Source of the DNA: Acidimicrobiaceae bacterium
Lineage (GTDB): Bacteria > Actinomycetota > Acidimicrobiia > Acidimicrobiales > Ilumatobacteraceae
Direction: 5' to 3'
Assembly (NCBI GenBank): GCA_947458565.1
Contig: CANGZK010000003.1
Location: forward strand, 1 to 25,879
DNA: 25,879 nt
This document shows positions 7,310 to 14,788 of this stretch, piece by piece. The position numbers and the translations under genes were made by a program. Position 1 is the stretch's first letter, and each line of letters opens with the position of its first letter. Below the pieces are notes generated by a model that saw nothing but the letters and a program-made list of their open reading frames with translations, had not been told where the DNA came from and did no database searches.

Positions 7310-8986
7310 TTATCGCGAAAGTGGCTTGTACTTAATACGTCTCGGCTGATCGGCTGCGCCACCCAATTCTTTTTTGCGCCATGCCTCGTAATCGGTGAAG
7401 TTGCCTTCAAACCAACGCACTTGGCTATCGCCCTCGAAGGCCAACACGTGTGTCGCAATTCGGTCAAGGAACCAGCGATCGTGAGAAATCACCACAACGC
7501 AACCGGGAAACGATTCGAGTGCGATCTCGAGGGCGCGCAGTGTGTCGACGTCGAGATCGTTTGTCGGTTCGTCGAGCAACAACAAGTTGCCAGCTTTTTT
7601 GAGCATCTTTGCCAAGTGCACGCGATTGCGCTCGCCACCCGACAAGTCACCAACTCGCTTTTGTTGGTCAGAACCCTTGAAGTTGAAACTTGCGACATAT
7701 GCGCGACCGTGAATCTCGCGTCCACCGACTTTAAGTGTTTCGGCACCGTCGGTGATCTCTTCGTACACCGATGCATCTGCGTTGAGTGTGTCTCGACTTT
7801 GATCGACGTAGCTCATCTGCACGGTGTCGCCAATAGTGATCGTGCCGGAGTCTGGTGCTTCTTGGCCGCTCAACATGTTGAACAAGGTTGTCTTACCTGC
7901 ACCGTTTGGCCCGATGATGCCCACGATGCCAGCAGGAGGAAGCGAGAACGAAAGACTCTCAATCAACAGTCGATCGCCAAAACCTTTGCTGAGATCTTTG
8001 ACTTCGATGACTGTGCCACCCAAACGCGGACCTGCAGGAATTGCGATCTCGAGTTTGTCTGGGCCGTTGTCGGCTGCTTGCGCTTCTGCATGCAACTTGT
8101 CGTACGCAGCAAGTCGTGCCTTGCCTTTTGATTGGCGAGCCTTTGGCGCCATGCGAACCCATTCGAGCTCGCGTTGCAATGTGCGCTTGCGTGCATCATT
8201 TGATTTTTCTTCACGGCCAAGACGCTCTTGTTTTTGCTCAAGCCAACTTGTGTAGTTGCCCGAGAACGGAATGCCACGCCCACGGTCCAATTCCAAAATC
8301 CACTTAGCAACGTTGTCGAGGAAGTAGCGGTCGTGGGTAATTGCAACGACAGTGCCTGGATAATCCTGCAAGAAGCGCTCGAGCCAATCAACGCTCTCAG
8401 CGTCCAAGTGGTTGGTTGGTTCATCCAAGAGCAACAAGTCGGGGCGGCTGAGCAACAAACGGCAAAGCGCAACTCGTCGTCGTTCTCCACCAGAAAGTTT
8501 GGTCACATCAGCATCATTCGGTGGGCACCGCAAGGCATCCATCGCAATTTCGACGTTGCGTTCGAGTGCCCATGCATCGGCTGCCTGAATTTTTGCTTCA
8601 AGGTCTGCTTGTAGTGCACCAACTTTGTCGAAGTCTGCATCTGGCTCGCCCCACATTGCAGTGACTTCTTCGTAGCGCGCAAGCAAGTCACGAATTGGAG
8701 CAACACCGTCCATGACATTGCCAAGCACATCTTTTGCTGGGTCAAGTTTCGGTTCTTGTTCCAAAATTCCAACACTGAATCCTGGAGTCAGTCGTGCTTC
8801 GCCGGTGTATCCGTCATCGGTGCCTGCCATGATGCGGAGCAGGCTTGATTTACCGCTGCCGTTGGATCCGATAACGCCAATCTTTGCGCCAGGGTAAAAA
8901 GACAGTGAGATGTCCTCGAGCACCGTGCGATCTGGGGGATAGAACCGAGCCAGTTTGTAACAGGTGTAAATAAATTCAGCAGCCAT
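7310..8986 (-). CDS. ettA: Energy-dependent translational throttle protein EttA (ABC-F ATPase)
   Basis: 558 residues, close to the length of E. coli EttA. Two ABC cassettes without membrane segments: first Walker A GSNGSGKS (40-47), LSGGE (164-168), DEPTNHLD (188-195); second Walker A GPNGAGKT (359-366), LSGGE (448-452), DEPTNDLD (472-479). Between them lies a basic linker (about 245-320) typical of ABC-F proteins. The opening MAAEFIYTCYKLARFYPPDR and ISLSFYPGAKIGVIG match EttA rather than Uup or antibiotic-resistance ABC-F proteins. EttA binds the ribosomal E site and gates entry into elongation according to ATP/ADP level. It is the first gene of the minus-strand cluster. TAGTTT (9001-8996) lies 9 bases before ATG 8986. 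Confidence 0.96.
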   Translation of the reverse strand: MAAEFIYTCYKLARFYPPDRTVLEDISLSFYPGAKIGVIGSNGSGKSSLLRIMAGTDDGYTGEARLTPGFSVGILEQEPKLDPAKDVLGNVMDGVAPIRDLLARYEEVTAMWGEPDADFDKVGALQADLEAKIQAADAWALERNVEIAMDALRCPPNDADVTKLSGGERRRVALCRLLLSRPDLLLLDEPTNHLDAESVDWLERFLQDYPGTVVAITHDRYFLDNVAKWILELDRGRGIPFSGNYTSWLEQKQERLGREEKSNDARKRTLQRELEWVRMAPKARQSKGKARLAAYDKLHAEAQAADNGPDKLEIAIPAGPRLGGTVIEVKDLSKGFGDRLLIESLSFSLPPAGIVGIIGPNGAGKTTLFNMLSGQEAPDSGTITIGDTVQMSYVDQSRDTLNADASVYEEITDGAETLKVGGREIHGRAYVASFNFKGSDQQKRVGDLSGGERNRVHLAKMLKKAGNLLLLDEPTNDLDVDTLRALEIALESFPGCVVVISHDRWFLDRIATHVLAFEGDSQVRWFEGNFTDYEAWRKKELGGAADQPRRIKYKPLSR

Positions 8987-8994
8987 GACGCCTA

Positions 8995-9036
8995 CAAACT
9001 AGTGGCAACACTGGACTGTGGGGCAGTGCTAGTTTG
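8995..9036. promoter_or_regulatory. Inverted repeat carrying divergent -10 boxes of ettA and the PuuD-like gene
   Basis: CAAACTAG (8995-9002) and CTAGTTTG (9029-9036) form a perfect 8-base inverted repeat. Each arm contains TAGTTT pointing outward: 9001-8996 toward ettA (9 bases to ATG) and 9030-9035 toward the PuuD-like gene, giving it a leader of about 55 bases. Inside the repeat is a second pair, CACTG (9009-9013) and CAGTG (9024-9028). The arms could also be an operator. Confidence 0.5.
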
Positions 9037-9096
9037 GAAAACAAGCGGAGGAGAGTATTTCCGTATACAGACACACCTCAAAGGGGATTATTAAAC

Positions 9097-9852
9097 ATGG
9101 AACTTCTATCGCAGGACTACCTCTACAACATGGGCTTCCGTTGGCTGCACATTCTCGTCGGCATTGCTTGGATTGGTTTGCTGTACTACTTCAACTTGGT
9201 ACAAGTGCCAGGTTTGGCCGCTTACGGCGATGAAGGTAAGGCACGCAACATCACGATCGACAAGATTGCACGTCGCGCACTGTGGTGGTTTCGTTGGGCA
9301 GCAATCGCAACTCTTGCAACTGGCCTCTTGATTACTGGTCAAAAAGATTATTGGAACAACTTCATGAATGGCTCTGCCTCGGGCAATGGCCACGACGTGG
9401 CAATTTCGGTTGGAATGGTGCTTGGAATCTTGATGGCAGCAAACGTCTGGATGATTATCTGGAAAAACCAAAAGGTTGTGCTTGCAAACGTTGTCAACGT
9501 GTTGGGTGGTGGCGAAGCAAATGCTGATGCCCCAACTGCCGGACGCAAGGCACTCTTGGCATCACGTCAAAACATGATCTTCTCGGTGTCGATGTTGTTC
9601 TTCATGGTTGGATCTGCACACTTTTACAGTGGCGCATTCGGCGATGCAACAACCAGCAATGCTCGATTGTTCTTCATTATCGCGATTGTGATTACAGCAC
9701 TACTCGAACTCAATGCAATCGGCATCTTCGGCGGCATCAAAGCTGGCAACAAGATGTTGTGGATGTATGAGAGCCACAAAAATGCACTGATCACTTCAGG
9801 CGTGTTGTGGTTGGTGTTGTGGATTCTTTCCGAGGTTTTGCTCGGCAAGTAA
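9097..9852 (+). CDS. PuuD-type (urate oxidase N-terminal domain family) integral membrane protein without cytochrome domain
   Basis: 251 residues with about six membrane segments (near 13-34, 62-82, 101-122, 157-178, 189-212, 229-248). The opening GFRWLHILVGIAWIGLLYYFNLVQVP and the later RRALWWFRWAA fit the urate-hydroxylase PuuD membrane domain, in which histidines such as H18 may bind haem. The bacterial urate hydroxylase PuuD carries a C-terminal cytochrome c domain; this protein ends after the membrane part and has no CxxCH. No purine-catabolism genes are nearby, so urate oxidation is not supported and an electron-transfer role is only a guess. Start ATG 9097 is supported by AAGGGG (9081-9086) ten bases upstream; an upstream TTG at 9034 in frame lacks this. 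Confidence 0.8.
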   Translation: MELLSQDYLYNMGFRWLHILVGIAWIGLLYYFNLVQVPGLAAYGDEGKARNITIDKIARRALWWFRWAAIATLATGLLITGQKDYWNNFMNGSASGNGHDVAISVGMVLGILMAANVWMIIWKNQKVVLANVVNVLGGGEANADAPTAGRKALLASRQNMIFSVSMLFFMVGSAHFYSGAFGDATTSNARLFFIIAIVITALLELNAIGIFGGIKAGNKMLWMYESHKNALITSGVLWLVLWILSEVLLGK

Positions 9853-9875
9853 ACGTTTTAGTTTTAAGTACTAAC

Positions 9876-9911
9876 GAAAGCCGGTCTCACTTAACAGTGA
9901 GATCGGCTTTC
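9876..9911. terminator. Strong hairpin at convergent junction, candidate bidirectional terminator
   Basis: A 16-base stem, GAAAGCCGGTCTCACT (9876-9891) against AGTGAGATCGGCTTTC (9896-9911), pairs with one G-U wobble around the tetraloop TAAC. It lies 24 bases after the PuuD-like stop and spans the stop codon of the cupredoxin gene. ATGTTTTG follows on the plus strand. Likely terminator for the plus gene and 3' stabiliser for the minus gene. Confidence 0.7.
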
Positions 9912-10279
9912 ATGTTTTGATGGCCAGGCACGGTGCAAAGCAATATGTAGTTGCCGGCAGCAAGGGTCACTGATCCGCTGTCGATGTCACCCTTTTTGTT
10001 GACCTTGAGTTCAAAGCCGCTTACTTTGGTATCTCCTTGCACAACGACGAGTGTGTGGCGAATGGAGTCATCGTTGATGTATCCAACGCTGATATCGCCA
10101 GCTCCAACTTCGTAACTCGTTTTGTCAAACTTGAGGCCCGAGACAGCGTGAACTTCAAGACCGACGGTGGCCGGCAAAGTTTCGGCTGGGCTAGACGATG
10201 AACTCGAGCAAGCAGGAAGTGCGATCCCGAGTGCGGCAAGGGACATGAGTACCAGTGAGTTTTTGGCGAATCGAATCAT
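9887..10279 (-). CDS. Cupredoxin-domain lipoprotein (type-1 copper)
   Basis: 130 residues. A lipoprotein signal peptide ends in a lipobox LPAC with C24 as the acylated residue, followed by a serine-rich tether. The remainder is one cupredoxin domain with a complete type-1 copper site: H75 (IRHTL), C115, H120 and M123 (LLCTVPGHQNM). Such proteins are small electron carriers on the outer face of the membrane or copper-binding accessories. The gene converges with the PuuD-like gene and diverges from kgd. A NirK-like oxidase lies about 6 kb away; pairing the two is inference. TATTAT (10291-10286) ends 6 bases before ATG 10279, so the transcript is probably leaderless. Confidence 0.9.
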   Translation of the reverse strand: MIRFAKNSLVLMSLAALGIALPACSSSSSSPAETLPATVGLEVHAVSGLKFDKTSYEVGAGDISVGYINDDSIRHTLVVVQGDTKVSGFELKVNKKGDIDSGSVTLAAGNYILLCTVPGHQNMKADLTVK

Positions 10280-10285
10280 CGGAAC

Positions 10286-10291
10286 ATAATA
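10286..10291 (-). promoter_or_regulatory. -10 hexamer TATTAT of the cupredoxin gene
   Basis: On the minus strand TATTAT differs from TATAAT at two positions and ends 6 bases before ATG 10279, consistent with leaderless transcription. Confidence 0.55.
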
Positions 10292-10322
10292 ACGGTCTAG
10301 ATGCAGGGTATCGATGGGCTTG

Positions 10323-10338
10323 ATCCCGCCGGCGGGAT
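10323..10338. promoter_or_regulatory. Perfect 16-bp palindrome between cupredoxin gene and kgd, candidate operator
   Basis: ATCCCGCCGGCGGGAT reads the same on both strands. It is much more GC-rich than its surroundings and lies 60 bases before the kgd ATG and 43 bases before the cupredoxin ATG, upstream of both -10 boxes. With no spacer it looks like a protein-binding site rather than a terminator. I do not recognise the regulator. Confidence 0.4.
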
Positions 10339-10385
10339 GTAGTTAGTCACATTGAATTGCGCCGTATCGCAGAAGCGATTCAGAG

Positions 10386-10391
10386 TAGAAT
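10386..10391 (+). promoter_or_regulatory. -10 hexamer TAGAAT of kgd
   Basis: TAGAAT ends 7 bases before ATG 10399. This fixes the kgd start at 10399 and implies a leaderless mRNA. No clear -35 is seen. Confidence 0.6.
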
Positions 10392-10398
10392 AAATGCG

Positions 10399-13300
10399 AT
10401 GCTTAACCGCCCTCAACCCGAGGAATTTGGCGCCAACTCTTGGCTCGTCGAAGAGATGTACGAGCAGTATCGCAATGATCCAGCCTCTGTCGGCGCAACT
10501 TGGCAAGAGTTCTTCAGCGATTTTCGCCCGGCGGGTGCACCCCGGGTTGATAACACAGCCGAAATTCTGCGACCTCTTTTGTTGCCACCCGAAGATGTAG
10601 ATGGTCGAATCGCTCAGCCGGTCAAACCAGTAGCGACATCGCCTGGGGTAGAGCCACCTGCACCGCGCACTATTGCACCGACCGAGATTTTGGCTGACCC
10701 TGCACCAGAACCTTTGCGTGGTGTACCCGCAGCAATTGCAACCAATATGGAACGCAGTTTGTCGGTACCAACTGCAACAAGTTTTCGTAATGTGCCTGCC
10801 AAGTTGCTTGAAGTAAACCGCAAAGTCATCAATAACTATCGCGGACGAACAGGTCAGGGCAAAGTCAGTTTCACCCATCTCATCGGTTATGCAGTTGTGC
10901 GCGCCATCGCTGACTCTGTGCCAAACATGAAGAATTCATACGCAGTCGATGCGGACGGTAAAGCACAATTGCAAAAGCGCTCACACGTCAACATCGGTCT
11001 TGCAGTCGACGTCGACAAGGGCAATGGTCAGCGGTCGTTGGTAGTGCCAGTGCTGAAGCATGCTGACACGCTTGACTTTGCGGGCTTCTTGTTTGCCTAT
11101 GACGACATCATCCGTAAAGTTCGCGCAAACAAATTGACGGCCGATGATTATGCAGGGGCGAACGTCAGTCTGACAAACCCAGGCACAATTGGCACCGTGC
11201 AATCAGTGCCACGGCTGATGCCTGGTCAGGGCGTCATCGTTGGTGTTGGATCAATCGATTATCCAGCCGAGTTTCAGGGTTCTGATGAGCGCACCATTGT
11301 GCGGATGGGTGTTTCAAAAGTTGTCACCATTACGAGCACGTATGACCATCGCATTATTCAAGGTGCCGAGAGTGGCATGTTCCTCAAATATTTGCATGAA
11401 CTACTTATTGGTGAGCACAACTTTTACTCTGACGTTTTCCGCAGCCTCGGCGTGCCGTATCAATCTGTTGCGTGGCATCAAGACTCACATCTCATCGATA
11501 GTGAAGATGCGATGCTCGACAAGCAAATGCAAGTTGCAACGCTTATTCGCGTACACCGTGTGCGCGGTCACCTGATTGCTGATCTCGACCCACTTCGTTG
11601 GCAAGAGCCAGTGATGCCACGAGAACTCGACCCAGCTACTTATGGTCTCACTATTTGGGATTTGGATCGTGAATTTTTGACAGGTGGCGTTGGTGGCGTA
11701 CGCAAGTCGACACTTGGCGATTTGTTGGGCGTATTGCGTGATGCGTATTGCCGCACTATTGGCGTTGAGTACATGCATATTCAGAACACTGAAGAGCAAC
11801 GATGGATTCAGGAGCGAATGGAAGGTGAAATTCGCGGGCACACCAAAGTTGATAAGCGCCGAGTTCTTGAGCGTTTAAATGCAGCAGAGTCGCTCGAAAG
11901 ATTTTTGGCTACTAAATATGTAGGAGCCAAGCGATTCGGTCTAGAAGGTGCAGAATCTGCAATTCCAATCCTTGACGCAATCTTGTCTGGCGCAGCCGAT
12001 GCAAAACTTGATGGAGCAGTGCTCGGAATGATGCATCGCGGTCGTCTTAATGTGTTGACCAACGTCATTGGTAAGAATTATCAAGAATTATTTGATGAGT
12101 TCGAGGACTATATCGATCCTTCTTCGGTGCAGGGTTCTGGAGATGTCAAGTATCACCTTGGCGCAACCGGCACTTTTGTGGCCCCATCGGGTGCGACTCT
12201 TCCGCTTGAGTTGTCTGCAAACCCAAGTCATCTCGAAACGGTCGACTCGATCGTGCTTGGAATGGTGCGCGCTGCACAAGATCGAATTGATCCGCCACTT
12301 GCATACAGCGTGCTGCCACTGCTCATTCACGGAGACGCAGCGTTTGCTGGCCAGGGAGTTGTTGCCGAGTGCTTAGCGATGAGCGACACCAGTGGCTACC
12401 GAGTTGGTGGGACAGTGCATCTCATCGTCAACAACCAAATCGGTTTTACTACTTCGCCGCAGTACGCACGTTCATCACAGTATCCAAGTGACGTTGCTAA
12501 AACAGTGCAGGCCCCAATTTTCCATGTCAATGGCGACGATCCAGAAGCGTGCGTGCGAGTAGCAAAACTTGCTTTTGAATATCGTCAGAAGTTCCACAAA
12601 GATGTCGTGATCGATTTGGTGTGTTACCGCCGCCACGGACACAACGAAGGCGACGACCCGAGTTACACGCAGCCATTGATGTACAAAGCAATTGCAGAAC
12701 GTCGCAGCGTGCGAAAGTTGTATGTAGAAACACTTGTTAAGCGTGGTGACATCACACTCGACGAAGCCGAGCAAGCTCTTGCCGACTATCAATCCAAATT
12801 GCAAAGCGCATTAGATGCAGCGCGTGCAGCAGCACCAGAACCAATTCGTGTACCGCGACCTCCAGAGCCAATTGGCGTGTTGCCACATGTTGCGACCGGC
12901 GTAGAGCGCAAGGTGTTGGACTCGATTTTCTATCACTTGACCGAGTATCCACAGGGTTTTGCTCCGCATCCAAAGTTGGTCAAACAGTTTGAGCTACGCG
13001 CCAAACAATATGAGACACAGCAAGATGTTGACTGGGCTACCGGTGAGGCACTTGCGATCGGCTCACTTGTCGTGCAAGGTATTCCTGTTCGATTAATGGG
13101 CGAAGACTCTCGCCGCGGCACCTTTAGTCAGCGTCACTCAACGCTTGTTGACAACAACAATGAAACACGGTGGGTACCCCTCAATACGCTGCCAGATGCC
13201 AAGGCTCGCTTTTGGGTGTACGACTCGCTGTTGAGTGAGTATGCAGCGCTTGGTTTTGAATACGGGTATGCACACGGCAACACCAATGCGCTTGTCATGT

Positions 13301-14055
13301 GGGAAGCACAGTTTGGTGATTTCGTTAACGGTGCTCAAGTCGTAATCGACCAATACATCGTTGCTGCAGAAGATAAGTGGGGTCAACAAAACAGCTTGGT
13401 GATGTTGCTCCCACACGGATTCGAGGGTCAAGGCCCGGAGCATTCTTCGGCTCGTCTCGAGCGATTCTTGCAACAATGCGCCGAAGACAATATTCAGGTG
13501 TGTTACCCAACCACGGCTGCTCAGTACTTTCACATGTTGCGCCGACAAGTTGTGCGAGAAGTGCGTAAGCCACTTGTAGTCATGACGCCGAAGCAACCAT
13601 TACGTATGAAGCAAAGTCGATCAATGGTTGATCAATTGACGACGGGCAGTTTTGAAGAGATCCTGGACGACCCATCTGGTATCGACAAGTCGAAAGTGAC
13701 ACGTGTTGTGTTGTGTACGGGCAAAGTGGCATGGGACGCAATGACCGAGCGCGATAAGCGCGCAGCCAATGTTGCCGTAGTTCGAATTGAGCAGTTGTAT
13801 CCGTTCCCAATCAACGGTCTACATGAAGTGTTGAAGCAGTATCCCAACGCTAAAGAGTTGTTGTGGTTGCAAGAAGAGCCAGAAAATATGGGTGCTTGGA
13901 GATTTGTTGATCACTTGGTGTGGCCGCTCAAGAACCATGGTTACGACTGGCGCCATGTTGCTCGAGTTGAGTCTGGTAGTCCTGCGACTGGATCAAAAGC
14001 AATTCATGATCAAGAACTTGCTGACTTAATGGAACAAACTTTCGCTGCTTGGTAG
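10399..14055 (+). CDS. kgd: Multifunctional 2-oxoglutarate decarboxylase/dehydrogenase Kgd (E2-E1 fusion)
   Basis: 1218 residues, similar to mycobacterial Kgd. An N-terminal segment (FGANSWLVEEMYEQYRNDPASV) is followed by a Pro/Ala-rich linker (about 45-115), an E2-type acyltransferase domain (about 115-350) with STYDHRIIQGAESG (312-325), then the E1 thiamine-diphosphate domain with HRVRGHLIADLDPL (386-399), MMHRGRLNV (544-552), SANPSHLE (606-613) and HGDAAFAGQG...NNQIGFTT (644-685). No lipoyl domain is present, as in actinobacterial homologues, where E1 and E2 activities work with a shared Lpd in a mixed pyruvate/2-oxoglutarate complex. It turns 2-oxoglutarate into succinyl-CoA or succinate semialdehyde in the TCA cycle. 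ATG 10399 is chosen over TTG 10357 because TAGAAT sits 7 bases upstream. Confidence 0.97.
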   Translation: MLNRPQPEEFGANSWLVEEMYEQYRNDPASVGATWQEFFSDFRPAGAPRVDNTAEILRPLLLPPEDVDGRIAQPVKPVATSPGVEPPAPRTIAPTEILADPAPEPLRGVPAAIATNMERSLSVPTATSFRNVPAKLLEVNRKVINNYRGRTGQGKVSFTHLIGYAVVRAIADSVPNMKNSYAVDADGKAQLQKRSHVNIGLAVDVDKGNGQRSLVVPVLKHADTLDFAGFLFAYDDIIRKVRANKLTADDYAGANVSLTNPGTIGTVQSVPRLMPGQGVIVGVGSIDYPAEFQGSDERTIVRMGVSKVVTITSTYDHRIIQGAESGMFLKYLHELLIGEHNFYSDVFRSLGVPYQSVAWHQDSHLIDSEDAMLDKQMQVATLIRVHRVRGHLIADLDPLRWQEPVMPRELDPATYGLTIWDLDREFLTGGVGGVRKSTLGDLLGVLRDAYCRTIGVEYMHIQNTEEQRWIQERMEGEIRGHTKVDKRRVLERLNAAESLERFLATKYVGAKRFGLEGAESAIPILDAILSGAADAKLDGAVLGMMHRGRLNVLTNVIGKNYQELFDEFEDYIDPSSVQGSGDVKYHLGATGTFVAPSGATLPLELSANPSHLETVDSIVLGMVRAAQDRIDPPLAYSVLPLLIHGDAAFAGQGVVAECLAMSDTSGYRVGGTVHLIVNNQIGFTTSPQYARSSQYPSDVAKTVQAPIFHVNGDDPEACVRVAKLAFEYRQKFHKDVVIDLVCYRRHGHNEGDDPSYTQPLMYKAIAERRSVRKLYVETLVKRGDITLDEAEQALADYQSKLQSALDAARAAAPEPIRVPRPPEPIGVLPHVATGVERKVLDSIFYHLTEYPQGFAPHPKLVKQFELRAKQYETQQDVDWATGEALAIGSLVVQGIPVRLMGEDSRRGTFSQRHSTLVDNNNETRWVPLNTLPDAKARFWVYDSLLSEYAALGFEYGYAHGNTNALVMWEAQFGDFVNGAQVVIDQYIVAAEDKWGQQNSLVMLLPHGFEGQGPEHSSARLERFLQQCAEDNIQVCYPTTAAQYFHMLRRQVVREVRKPLVVMTPKQPLRMKQSRSMVDQLTTGSFEEILDDPSGIDKSKVTRVVLCTGKVAWDAMTERDKRAANVAVVRIEQLYPFPINGLHEVLKQYPNAKELLWLQEEPENMGAWRFVDHLVWPLKNHGYDWRHVARVESGSPATGSKAIHDQELADLMEQTFAAW

Positions 14056-14077
14056 CAGTCACTGATTGCAGTTTTTT
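14055..14077 (+). terminator. Weak intrinsic terminator after kgd
   Basis: GCAGT (14055-14059) pairs with ATTGC (14065-14069) using one G-U wobble around a 5-base loop, followed by six T (14072-14077). The stem is short, so this is a tentative terminator. The T-run overlaps the stop codon of the convergent HAD gene. Confidence 0.4.
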
Positions 14078-14726
14078 AAATTGACAGATCGAGATTGATG
14101 ATCTGAGCAAGTTCACTGAGGGCTTGCTCGCTCGATGAAACTTTGATAGTGAGCATGCCCATTTGTGCTGCAGGCTTGAGGTTGATACCTAGATCGTCGA
14201 GAAACACACATTCGTCGGGTTGCACGCCAACTGTTTCACACGCAATTTCGTAAAAGCGTGGTTCTGGTTTTCGCACCCCAACTTTGCTCGACTCAATAAC
14301 GGCATCAAATCGTGCAAGCACTGCTTGTAATTCTTGCTGACGTGCACGCTCTTTAGGGTCGGTTGCTACGACCTGTTGTGTCAGCACATTATTGGTGAGA
14401 CAGGCGAGTATCAGCCCGGAATCTTTGATGACATCGAGCGCATGCACCATGTCGGGTCGCAGCTCTCCGTGCAGCAGGGCAAGAATTTCGGAACCAGGAA
14501 TGCGGTGACCAAGTGCCTCGCTTTCGAGTGCAAAAATCTCGTCAAATTGTGCGGGAGAAATATCACTTCTCTCGAGCCTGGCCCATGCATTTTCGTGGTG
14601 GTTGACCGAATTGACCGAGCGGATGAAATTGAGCGGCAGACCATGATCTCGCTCATAGTGGTTGAAAGCGTCAAAGGGGCTGGACAGTATTACGCCCCCA
14701 AAATCGAAAAATACGGCTCTCAGCAC
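14076..14726 (-). CDS. HAD-like hydrolase, soluble-epoxide-hydrolase N-terminal phosphatase type
   Basis: 216 residues of HAD subfamily IA. Motif I is FFDFGGVIL with nucleophile D8; the usual second aspartate is glycine (G10), as in the epoxide-hydrolase N-domain/ACAD10 group. Motif II is CLTNN (T111), motif III lysine K153 (VRKPEPRFYEIA), and motif IV LDDLGINLKPA (D177, D178). The substrate is unknown. I start at GTG 14726 because the domain begins there and TACTAT (14738-14733) lies 6 bases upstream; an in-frame upstream ATG at 14861 would add 45 residues of non-domain sequence overlapping the divergent NYN gene. The gene converges on kgd with only 20 bases between stops. Confidence 0.85.
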   Translation of the reverse strand: MLRAVFFDFGGVILSSPFDAFNHYERDHGLPLNFIRSVNSVNHHENAWARLERSDISPAQFDEIFALESEALGHRIPGSEILALLHGELRPDMVHALDVIKDSGLILACLTNNVLTQQVVATDPKERARQQELQAVLARFDAVIESSKVGVRKPEPRFYEIACETVGVQPDECVFLDDLGINLKPAAQMGMLTIKVSSSEQALSELAQIINLDLSI

Positions 14727-14732
14727 GCCTAG

Positions 14733-14738
14733 ATAGTA
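14733..14738 (-). promoter_or_regulatory. -10 hexamer TACTAT of the HAD hydrolase gene
   Basis: On the minus strand TACTAT ends 6 bases before GTG 14726. It supports the shorter start and a leaderless transcript. Confidence 0.5.
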
Positions 14739-14788
14739 CGGGCTGGGGCATCCCTGCGGCGCACTCTGTCCACTGGTTGACTTACCTA

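Noticed and set aside
7277..8131. Long plus-strand open frame (284 codons) antisense to ettA
   Set aside because: Rich in Cys/His/Val with no domain; it is the shadow of a strongly conserved ABC-F gene.
9046..9053. GGAGGAG as a Shine-Dalgarno for an earlier PuuD-like start
   Set aside because: No ATG, GTG or TTG follows at a usable distance in the frame; AAGGGG before ATG 9097 fits better.
10357..10398. Upstream TTG extension of kgd (14 extra residues)
   Set aside because: The added residues resemble nothing in Kgd and the TAGAAT -10 box lies inside them, 7 bases before ATG 10399.
10297..10878. Minus-strand open frame (193 codons) antisense to the start of kgd
   Set aside because: Covers the palindrome and the kgd promoter; its residues are low-complexity Cys/Arg/Trp-rich and match no family.
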